DNA from: Bacteroidota bacterium
GTDB lineage: Bacteria; Bacteroidota; Bacteroidia; Flavobacteriales; Flavobacteriaceae
NCBI GenBank assembly: GCA_947447375.1
Contig: CANFJB010000003.1
Span: 1 to 64,000 of the forward strand
Length of the DNA: 64,000 nucleotides
Direction: 5' to 3'
A program made the translations under genes and the position numbers. Position 1 is the stretch's first letter; every line of letters begins with the position of its first letter. The notes beneath the pieces were generated by a model, which was not told the origin of the DNA, did not search any database, and worked only from the letters and a program-made list of their open reading frames with translations. Below are positions 57,511 to 64,000 of this stretch, in pieces.

Positions 57511-58872
57511 TTATCCGAATAATTCGCTTACAATATCTTCAATTTTGGCTACTAATCTAATTTTTATAAAGGTATTTTTAAGTGCAATTTTATTGTATTT
57601 GGATACAAATATGGTTGAAAAGCCTAACTTTTCGGCTTCCTGAATTCGTTGCTCAATTCGGTTTACAGGGCGAATTTCTCCCGAAAGTCCAACTTCACCA
57701 GCAAAACAAAAATCTTTTTCGATAGCAATATCTTCATTAGAAGATAAAATGGCGGCAACCACTGCAAGATCAATTGCAGGATCATCAACTGAAAGTCCGC
57801 CGGTAACATTTAGAAAAACATCTTTCGAACCCAAATGAAAACCTGCTCTTTTTTCTAGAACAGCCAAAATCATATTCAGTCTTTTGGCATTGTAACCCGT
57901 AGTACTTCGTTGCGGAGTTCCATAAACGGCGCTGCTCACCAACGCTTGAATTTCAATCATCAAGGGGCGCATTCCTTCCAAAGTAGTTGCAATTGCAGTT
58001 CCCGATAAAGTCGCATCATTATGAGAAATCAATATTTCTGATGGATTGGCCACTTCGCGCAATCCTGTTCCTTGCATTTCATAAATTCCAATTTCAGCGG
58101 TGGAACCAAACCTGTTTTTTAGAGAACGTAATATTCTATAGACGTGATTTCTATCGCCTTCAAATTGCAAAACGGTATCCACCATGTGCTCCAAAATTTT
58201 TGGCCCGGCGATATTTCCATCTTTGGTAATATGACCAATTAAAATTACAGGGACATTTGTTTCTTTAGCAAATTTTATCAATTCGGCGGTAGTTTCACGA
58301 ATTTGAGAAATGCTTCCCGCCGCCGATTCTATATAATCGGTATGCAGCGTTTGAATGGAATCGATGATTACGATTTCAGGTTGGATTTCCTCAATTTGAC
58401 GGAAAATATTTTGTGTTTTTGTTTCGGTTAGAATGTAACAATTGTCGCCGTTTGGCGTAATTCTCTCCGCACGCATTTTAATTTGTTTCTGACTTTCTTC
58501 ACCCGAAACATAAAGCGTTTTATAAGGTAATTTTAATGATATTTGTAATAACAAAGTACTTTTCCCAATTCCTGGTTCACCGCCCAAAAGAATTAAAGAT
58601 CCTGGTACAATTCCGCCTCCCAAAACACGATTCAATTCGTTATCGCAAGTGTCCATTCGGATTTCAAGCGTAGAATCTATTTCTTTAATTTTAAGTGGTT
58701 TTGCGGCTTTTTTAACTTCAGAAGTTGACGGTTTCCAAGCTACTTTTTCTTCTTTTTGGATAATTTCTTCTACAATAGTATTCCATTCTTTGCACGCATT
58801 ACATTGCCCCTGCCATTTAGAATATTGAGAGCCACAACTTTGACAAAAAAACGAGGTTTTAACTTTAGTCAT
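57511..58872 (-). CDS. radA: DNA repair protein RadA
   Basis: 453 residues. An N-terminal Cys4 zinc finger (CQSCGSQYSKWQGQCNAC), Walker A GGEPGIGKSTLL, the RadA KNRFG motif and a Lon-protease-like C-terminal domain (about 280-450). It promotes branch migration in homologous recombination. It is 2 bases from genes on both sides. Confidence 0.97.
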   Translation of the reverse strand: MTKVKTSFFCQSCGSQYSKWQGQCNACKEWNTIVEEIIQKEEKVAWKPSTSEVKKAAKPLKIKEIDSTLEIRMDTCDNELNRVLGGGIVPGSLILLGGEPGIGKSTLLLQISLKLPYKTLYVSGEESQKQIKMRAERITPNGDNCYILTETKTQNIFRQIEEIQPEIVIIDSIQTLHTDYIESAAGSISQIRETTAELIKFAKETNVPVILIGHITKDGNIAGPKILEHMVDTVLQFEGDRNHVYRILRSLKNRFGSTAEIGIYEMQGTGLREVANPSEILISHNDATLSGTAIATTLEGMRPLMIEIQALVSSAVYGTPQRSTTGYNAKRLNMILAVLEKRAGFHLGSKDVFLNVTGGLSVDDPAIDLAVVAAILSSNEDIAIEKDFCFAGEVGLSGEIRPVNRIEQRIQEAEKLGFSTIFVSKYNKIALKNTFIKIRLVAKIEDIVSELFG

Positions 58873-58874
58873 AT

Positions 58875-60074
58875 TTATGGTTTTTGTTCTGGAGTTGGAG
58901 TTTCAGCAGGAGTTTCTGTTGAAGCTGGAGCTTTTGCATTTTTCATTTTCTCCATTTTATCAAACATCATGTCTTGAGTAAGATTTCCAATTTCTTCTCT
59001 TTCGTAAGCTGCTTGATAGTATTTTCTAGCCTTTTGAAAATCTCCTGTATATTCATACATTAAAGCCAATTCATAATTCGCAAGCATACTTTTTGGATAT
59101 TGTTTTTCGGCTAAATTAGAGAGTTCCCCAAATTCATCGTAGGCTTTATTTTTTATGATTGCAGCTTCAATTGCTTTGAAATCATTAAAACGAATACGCG
59201 TTTTTAATGCTAATAATTTCTCGATGGTTTCGTATTTTTTATTCAGATAATCAACGTAACCTGAAGGCAAAGCAGCGATTTTTTCATTGTATTCATTGAC
59301 TGAAATTGGCTGATAAATTCCAAAAATATGATACAAAGCATTTGGAATTGCATATAAAACTAGAGAATAATGCGATGCGTTCGGAAAATTGTCAAAATGA
59401 TAATTTAGGTTTGGCTTTTTTAATTCTGCTACAGCAGCATCTAACTTAATTGTCTTTTCTTTAATAGATTTAATATCTCCTTCGGCAGTTGCCTGATAAT
59501 AAAATAATTGTTGGTTTAATGCTGAAAATCTATCTGGAATTGTTTCTTCCATTGCAACAGGAAATTGAGGACTTAAAGAAATATAAGCGTTAAAAATAGG
59601 TTGGTCTTTGTATAAAAAGAAATTCAGATATCCTGCAGTAACATCGTGACCAGCAATAATTTTAAAGGGAGCAATTCTGTAACTTTTTTCTAAAAACGGC
59701 ATTAATTCTTGGCCGATAAATTCATAGAAAAGTTCTCCTTTTGAGTCGGGCAATCCTGATTCTGGATCAACACCACAATCGGTGAAACGTTCGTCTTTTT
59801 GATTTTGAGAAATTCCAACAATGATTACTTCTGGAATATCATCCCAATAACCGCCGTAAGTTAATGCACCATGAAAAGGATCAAATAGATAATCGCCATC
59901 TAATAAAAGTAAAATTGGGTATTTCTTAGTTTTATTTGTGGCATACGATTCTGGCAACGATATTCTGAATTCTCTATCTTCTTTTAATTTTTGAGAAAAA
60001 ATAGTGTCTTTAGAAGTTTGTGAAAATGCAATACTTGGAAAAATAAAAATAAAAAGAAGAAGAAATTTTCTCAT
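58875..60074 (-). CDS. Exported esterase-fold protein lacking the usual nucleophile, with TPR tail
   Basis: 399 residues with signal peptide MRKFLLLFIFIFPSIAFS, then Q. Residues about 25-260 match the alpha/beta hydrolase (esterase D-like, PF00756) fold: KYPILLLLDGDYLF, VIIVGISQNQ. The nucleophile elbow, normally GHSxGG, reads GHDVTAGY, so Ser is replaced by Asp144; the protein is probably not a conventional serine hydrolase. A TPR-like helical part follows (ANYELALMYEYTGDFQKAR), then a Pro/Thr/Glu-rich tail. It is 2 bases from radA. Confidence 0.8.
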   Translation of the reverse strand: MRKFLLLFIFIFPSIAFSQTSKDTIFSQKLKEDREFRISLPESYATNKTKKYPILLLLDGDYLFDPFHGALTYGGYWDDIPEVIIVGISQNQKDERFTDCGVDPESGLPDSKGELFYEFIGQELMPFLEKSYRIAPFKIIAGHDVTAGYLNFFLYKDQPIFNAYISLSPQFPVAMEETIPDRFSALNQQLFYYQATAEGDIKSIKEKTIKLDAAVAELKKPNLNYHFDNFPNASHYSLVLYAIPNALYHIFGIYQPISVNEYNEKIAALPSGYVDYLNKKYETIEKLLALKTRIRFNDFKAIEAAIIKNKAYDEFGELSNLAEKQYPKSMLANYELALMYEYTGDFQKARKYYQAAYEREEIGNLTQDMMFDKMEKMKNAKAPASTETPAETPTPEQKP

Positions 60075-60132
60075 CGTTTATAGCGTTTGTTGATAATCTG
60101 AAGCCTATGAAAAGGCAGAGCAATATAATAAT

Positions 60133-61095
60133 TTATTTGCTTCTATTCAATACCGGCAAAAGTAAAAATGAAAGTGCTCCTAAAAATACTAATAACAGCA
60201 TTTGAGAAGTCCAAATTATCCATCCAAAAGCGCTTCCTGCTGTCTCAGAAATGTGGTAAAAAAGTAGAATTTTTGCCATTAAAAAAGGGTAAGATCCGAA
60301 GCCGCTATTGGTAAATGCAATCGCAACACTTCCCACAATAAAGGAAGTAATAACAGCACCTAACGGTAGAGTGCTTGTTTCAGAAATTACTAATAATCCT
60401 ATGTAAAACATATAAATATAGGAGAACCAAATGAAAATAGTGTGCCCTAAATACGACCACTTTTTCTCCATGTGAAATATACTCAATATCCCTTCTTTTA
60501 GTCCAGTTATTTTCTCTTTTATTTTTAAAATGAATTTTATCTTAGAATAGGCATAAAGGAGAATAAAAGTGATGAAAAGTACGAAACCAATTACCAATAA
60601 TAGAATTAGGTTTTGAAGCGGTACTTTATCTAAAACAAAAGTTTTTAAAACATCATATTGAACAAAAAAAGCAACAATAATTAGTCCTAATAAAATTACC
60701 ATATCAACAATTCTTTCGGCTATTATTGACCCAAAAGCCTTGTCAAATGGAACGTTATTGTATTTTTTTAAAACTAAAGCTCTTGATATTTCGCCAGATC
60801 TTGGAACCGTCATGTTCATTAGATAACCAATAGAAACTGCCATAAAATTATTGGCAAATGAAGTTTTATAACCCATTTGATCCAACACGTATTTCCATCT
60901 GTAGGCGCGAGAGGCGCTTCCTAAAAAAGCGATAAATATGGAAAAATTGAGGTAATAATAATTGGCATTTTTAAAGTGCTTTTTAATTTCCTCGATATCT
61001 TTTTCAGAAAATTGATTGTAGGAATAATATATTAGAAAAATTCCCAGAAAAAGTGGGAGTATTATAGAAAGCCATTTGCCAATTTTTGCTTTCAA
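60133..61095 (-). CDS. Lysylphosphatidylglycerol synthase-type (flippase-like) membrane protein
   Basis: 320 residues with about eight membrane helices. The NxxxPRSGEISRALVLKKY motif near residue 100 is the hallmark of the UPF0104 / LPG_synthase_TM family. It is likely an inner-membrane lipid or lipid-linked substrate flippase; substrate unknown. It is 3 bases downstream of panD and co-transcribed with panC-panD. Confidence 0.85.
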   Translation of the reverse strand: MKAKIGKWLSIILPLFLGIFLIYYSYNQFSEKDIEEIKKHFKNANYYYLNFSIFIAFLGSASRAYRWKYVLDQMGYKTSFANNFMAVSIGYLMNMTVPRSGEISRALVLKKYNNVPFDKAFGSIIAERIVDMVILLGLIIVAFFVQYDVLKTFVLDKVPLQNLILLLVIGFVLFITFILLYAYSKIKFILKIKEKITGLKEGILSIFHMEKKWSYLGHTIFIWFSYIYMFYIGLLVISETSTLPLGAVITSFIVGSVAIAFTNSGFGSYPFLMAKILLFYHISETAGSAFGWIIWTSQMLLLVFLGALSFLLLPVLNRSK

Positions 61096-61098
61096 AAT

Positions 61099-61449
61099 CT
61101 AGGTTAAAGAGTTGTCATTTTCATTAGGGAAAACCAAAGAAGGTTTGAAGGTTTTAGCCTCTTCAAAATCCATGATTCCGTATGAAATGATAATAATAAT
61201 ATCTCCTTTTTGAACTTTTCTAGCTGCAGGTCCGTTCAGTGTAATTTCACCAGAATTTCTGTTTCCTTTGATAACATAAGTTTCTAGACGTTCTCCATTG
61301 TTAATGTTTACAATTGAAACTTTTTCACCTTCAATTAGGTTTGAGGCTTCCATTAAAGCTTCATCAATAGTAATACTTCCGATATAATTTAAATCGGCTC
61401 CCGTTACTTTTACACGGTGTATTTTAGATTTTACAACTTGGATTTGCAT
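61099..61449 (-). CDS. panD: Aspartate 1-decarboxylase proenzyme
   Basis: 116 residues, ending [14 protein letters not shown]. The self-cleavage site Gly24-Ser25 (NYIGSITID) creates the pyruvoyl cofactor. It converts aspartate to beta-alanine for pantothenate synthesis. The next gene upstream is panC (13 bases). Confidence 0.96.
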   Translation of the reverse strand: MQIQVVKSKIHRVKVTGADLNYIGSITIDEALMEASNLIEGEKVSIVNINNGERLETYVIKGNRNSGEITLNGPAARKVQKGDIIIIISYGIMDFEEAKTFKPSLVFPNENDNSLT

Positions 61450-61462
61450 GCGGCAAAGATAA

Positions 61463-62311
61463 TTAATTTAATGAAATGGTATCTATCAATCGGATATTGT
61501 TAACAAAAACTGCTATAAAAGCGCGGCATTTTTGGTTAGGATTTTTAGTTTCACAGGATTGCAAAGTAGTTTCATCGGCAATTTCGAAATAATCCAATTT
61601 AAAATCGGGTTGGTTTTCAAAAACTTGGTTCACCCAAAGTGCTATTTCTGACAATGTTTCTGATGAAAATTTATGTTTGACTTCCAAAAGTGTTTTGTAT
61701 ATAATTGCAGCCGCATTTCTATCATTTGGCGAAAGCCTTTCATTTCTAGAGCTCATTGCAAGTCCGTTTTCTTCTCTAAAAATGGGACATTCGACTATAT
61801 TTATCGCGAAATTTTCTTTTTCAACTAATTTTTTGATGATTTGTAACTGTTGGAAATCTTTTTCACCAAAATATGCATTGGTAGGATTTACAATTTCAAA
61901 TAATCTTTTTACAATTGTTCCAACGCCTTCAAAATGTCCTGGTCGAAATTTTCCTTCCATTTGATTTTCTAAACCATCAAAATAGAATGATTTTGAAGTT
62001 GTATTTCCTTCATAAATATCATCGACAGAAGGAGCATAAATAATCACATTGTCGCTAACGGTTTGAAGTTTGGCAATATCGCTTTCTAAATTTCTAGGAT
62101 ATTTTTCTAAATCTTCGGGGTTATTAAACTGAGTAGGATTAACAAAAATACTCACAATAGTTAGGTCGTTATTTTGCAACGACTTTTCTACTAGCGATAA
62201 ATGACCTTGGTGTAAAGCGCCCATTGTAGGAACAAAACCAAGGGTCGTTTTTGAATTAGAATTTTCTTTTAAATGCTCTATTAAAGCTAGTTGTGTCTCG
62301 AAAATGAGCAT
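61463..62311 (-). CDS. panC: Pantoate-beta-alanine ligase
   Basis: 282 residues. The HIGH-like motif [13 protein letters not shown] and the KMSKS-like MSSRNERL are present, with the [15 protein letters not shown] segment. It joins pantoate and beta-alanine using ATP. It is the first gene of the minus-strand cluster and is divergent from the glycogen synthase gene, an arrangement typical of the group. Confidence 0.97.
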   Translation of the reverse strand: MLIFETQLALIEHLKENSNSKTTLGFVPTMGALHQGHLSLVEKSLQNNDLTIVSIFVNPTQFNNPEDLEKYPRNLESDIAKLQTVSDNVIIYAPSVDDIYEGNTTSKSFYFDGLENQMEGKFRPGHFEGVGTIVKRLFEIVNPTNAYFGEKDFQQLQIIKKLVEKENFAINIVECPIFREENGLAMSSRNERLSPNDRNAAAIIYKTLLEVKHKFSSETLSEIALWVNQVFENQPDFKLDYFEIADETTLQSCETKNPNQKCRAFIAVFVNNIRLIDTISLN

Positions 62312-62418
62312 GCTGTTTTATTGAAATATTGTGCAAACTTAAGATTTTAGTTATTAACTGCATAAATTTTTGTAAATTTGCATGTTTTTTATTTACAAAA
62401 GTAATACTGAATTTTAAT

Positions 62419-63222
62419 ATGGAAGATAAGAGGATATTGTATGTATCATCTGAAGTAGTGCCCTACTTAGCTGAAAACGAGGTTTCTCTAATGTCTTATG
62501 ACGTGCCAAAAATGGTAAATGATCAAGGCGGACAGATTAGAATTTTCATGCCTAGATATGGCAATATCAATGAGAGAAGACATCAATTGCACGAAGTAAT
62601 TAGATTGTCGGGGATGAATTTAGTGGTTAATGATTTGGATATGCCTTTGATTATCAAGGTAGCTTCTATTCCAAAAGAGAGAATTCAGGTTTATTTTATC
62701 GACAACGATGAATATTTTAAACGCAAAGCCACTTTTACTGATGAAGAAGGGACTTTGTTTCCAGATAACGATGAGCGCGCCATATTTTTCGCAAAAGGGG
62801 TAGTTGAAACCGTTAAAAAATTAAATTGGGTTCCAGATATTATTCATGTTCACGGTTGGATGGCTGCAATGTTGCCTATTTATTTGAAGCATTATTATAA
62901 AGATGAAGCTTTATTTTCGGATACAAAAATCATTACTTCGGTTTACGGTCAGTCTTTTGATGGTAGTTTAAACGTTGAAATGATCAACAAAGTTAAATTT
63001 GACGGAGTTCCAGCAGCTTCAATTTCAAATTTAGAAACTCCTGATTATGAAAATATTATCTTGGCAACGCTAAATCATTCTGATGGAATAATAATTGCAT
63101 CTGAAAACCTGTCTCCAAGTTTAACAAAATTTATAGAAACTTCGGGAAAACCTTTTTTACCTTTCACCTCGAAAGATAAATTCGCGGAGGTATACACTAA
63201 CTTCTACAAGAATTTAGTTTAA
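62419..63222 (+). CDS. Short glycogen/starch synthase-like protein (GT5 N-terminal domain)
   Basis: 267 residues from ATG 62419 (MEDKRILYVSSEVVPYLAEN); an earlier GTG adds an atypical leader. It matches the N-terminal catalytic domain of GT5 glycogen synthases (SEVVPY..., IHVHGWMAAMLPIYL), but the nucleotide-binding second domain of full-length GlgA (about 480 residues) is absent. The N-terminal KxGGL motif of active GlgA is replaced by ENEVSLMSYDVPK. It may be a regulatory or non-catalytic relative; such short forms are common in Flavobacteria beside panC. A TAAATTTG box (62373-62380) may be its -7 promoter element. Confidence 0.8.
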   Translation: MEDKRILYVSSEVVPYLAENEVSLMSYDVPKMVNDQGGQIRIFMPRYGNINERRHQLHEVIRLSGMNLVVNDLDMPLIIKVASIPKERIQVYFIDNDEYFKRKATFTDEEGTLFPDNDERAIFFAKGVVETVKKLNWVPDIIHVHGWMAAMLPIYLKHYYKDEALFSDTKIITSVYGQSFDGSLNVEMINKVKFDGVPAASISNLETPDYENIILATLNHSDGIIIASENLSPSLTKFIETSGKPFLPFTSKDKFAEVYTNFYKNLV

Positions 63223-63241
63223 TAATATTATTTAAATATAT

Positions 63242-64000
63242 ATGCAAAATAAATCCATTTATAAATTACTTTTTTTAGTTGGTATCATTGCTTTTTTTAC
63301 TGCTTGTGACAAAGATTTTAATGAGATCGGTTCAGACGTTATTGGGGATGACCATTTCGGATTAATTAAAGATGATTCGCAAACTGTTCTGGCTTATAAT
63401 ACGGCTACAGGTCAAGTTGAAACGAGTAACCAACCAATAAATTCTTTAGGTTATTACAACAATCCATTTTTTGGTAAAACAAAAGCAAGTGTAGTTTCTC
63501 AGGTATTATTAGATACTGTAAATCAAACTATTGGAACCAATCCAATAGTTACAAAAGTAGAACTTTCATTGCCTTATTTTAGTCATTTAATTTCTAAAGA
63601 TGCAACTTCAGGTGATAGTACTTATGAGTTGGATTCTGTTCAAGGTTTTAGTATTGCCAATGATAAAAAAGTATTCAATAAGTTTAAATTGAGTGTTTAC
63701 GAAAATAACTATACATTACGTGATTTGGATGCTGCACTTAACTTTTTAGATGTTCAACGGTATTATTCAGGAGAAACAGCTGTTTTTGATGCTTATAAAA
63801 CTCCAAATCGTTTGAATGACGATGCAGATGTAACACAAAACGATGAATTTATTTACAGTTCTGCTGAAATTAAAACCTATAAAACGGTAGATGGCGCTCA
63901 AGTTGTTGATACTAGATCGGCACCCGGAATGCGAATTAAATTAAGAAATGACTTTTTTCAAGCCAAATTATTTGGAACTGGAGCTGCAGGGAAATTATTT
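63242..64000 (+). CDS. DUF4270 lipoprotein (3' end missing)
   Basis: 253 codons to the window end without a stop. Hydrophobic signal followed by TACDKDF, a lipobox Cys at about residue 22. The EIGSDVIGDDHFG and VVSQVLLD segments match DUF4270 lipoproteins of Bacteroidota, function unknown. It follows the short glycogen synthase by 19 bases, as in related genomes. Confidence 0.8.
   Translation, partial: MQNKSIYKLLFLVGIIAFFTACDKDFNEIGSDVIGDDHFGLIKDDSQTVLAYNTATGQVETSNQPINSLGYYNNPFFGKTKASVVSQVLLDTVNQTIGTNPIVTKVELSLPYFSHLISKDATSGDSTYELDSVQGFSIANDKKVFNKFKLSVYENNYTLRDLDAALNFLDVQRYYSGETAVFDAYKTPNRLNDDADVTQNDEFIYSSAEIKTYKTVDGAQVVDTRSAPGMRIKLRNDFFQAKLFGTGAAGKLF

Overview
The window looks like chromosomal DNA of a Flavobacterium-type member of the Bacteroidota. 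It is AT-rich. Promoters that can be read fit the Flavobacterium consensus (TTG, about 19-20 bases, TANNTTTG), ribosome-binding sites are mostly not evident, and the coding content is typical of the group: type IX secretion (T9SS) clients with a gliding-type C-terminal domain, a PorP/SprF protein, an IPExxxVDY protein, DUF4286, DUF4270, a five-helix SdhC and a one-domain glycogen/starch synthase.

Layout. 1-3.0 kb: the end of a HYR-repeat surface protein with its PorP/SprF partner. 3.2-7.8 kb: alpha/beta hydrolase, aminopeptidase P, HMG-CoA synthase, ChaN-like protein. 8.0-11.5 kb: sdhCAB. 11.9-18.3 kb: serS, a TPR protein, DUF4286, an ORF6N protein that looks inserted, rsmA and mgtE. 18.5-21.2 kb: an oxidoreductase, rseP and tRNA-Asn. 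21.2-29.5 kb is accessory: two copies of a small two-helix membrane protein gene, a duplicated tRNA tail and terminator, and a TonB receptor / beta-helix lipoprotein / metallophosphoesterase locus. 29.5-34.9 kb: a 1.8-thousand-residue RCC1/LamG surface protein. 35.0-44.2 kb, minus strand: addA-like helicase-nuclease, kbl, an OmpA-family protein and an addB-like nuclease. 44.4-50.1 kb: sod, purF, a PfkB kinase, a toxin-antitoxin pair, rnhA and purN. 50.2-54.7 kb: acpP, fabF, rnc, an IPExxxVDY protein and pyk. 54.7-62.3 kb: a HigBA-like pair, then a minus-strand cluster panC-panD-flippase-hydrolase-radA-transglycosylase. 62.4-64 kb: a short glycogen synthase and the start of a DUF4270 lipoprotein.

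The most unusual signal is inside the addA-like gene. A segment of about 508 bp (41621-42128), bounded by 37-base inverted repeats that match at 29 of 37 positions, carries a DUF559 (Vsr-like PD-(D/E)XK) nuclease domain and is read in frame through the helicase. Related GC-rich repeats occur at 15069-15182, where one appears to supply a gene's stop codon, and at 45060-45083. This looks like a small mobile element that carries a nuclease domain and tolerates in-frame insertion.

Two other loci carry duplicated gene ends around cargo. A toxin-antitoxin pair sits between two copies of the rnhA 3' end (34-bp exact repeat, each copy giving a complete C-terminal tail). A small membrane-protein gene sits between two 48-bp copies of the tRNA-Asn end plus terminator. 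The ORF6N gene has palindromes upstream that match a 31-base palindrome within its own coding sequence. All repeat comparisons were made by eye within this window only; no database search was possible.
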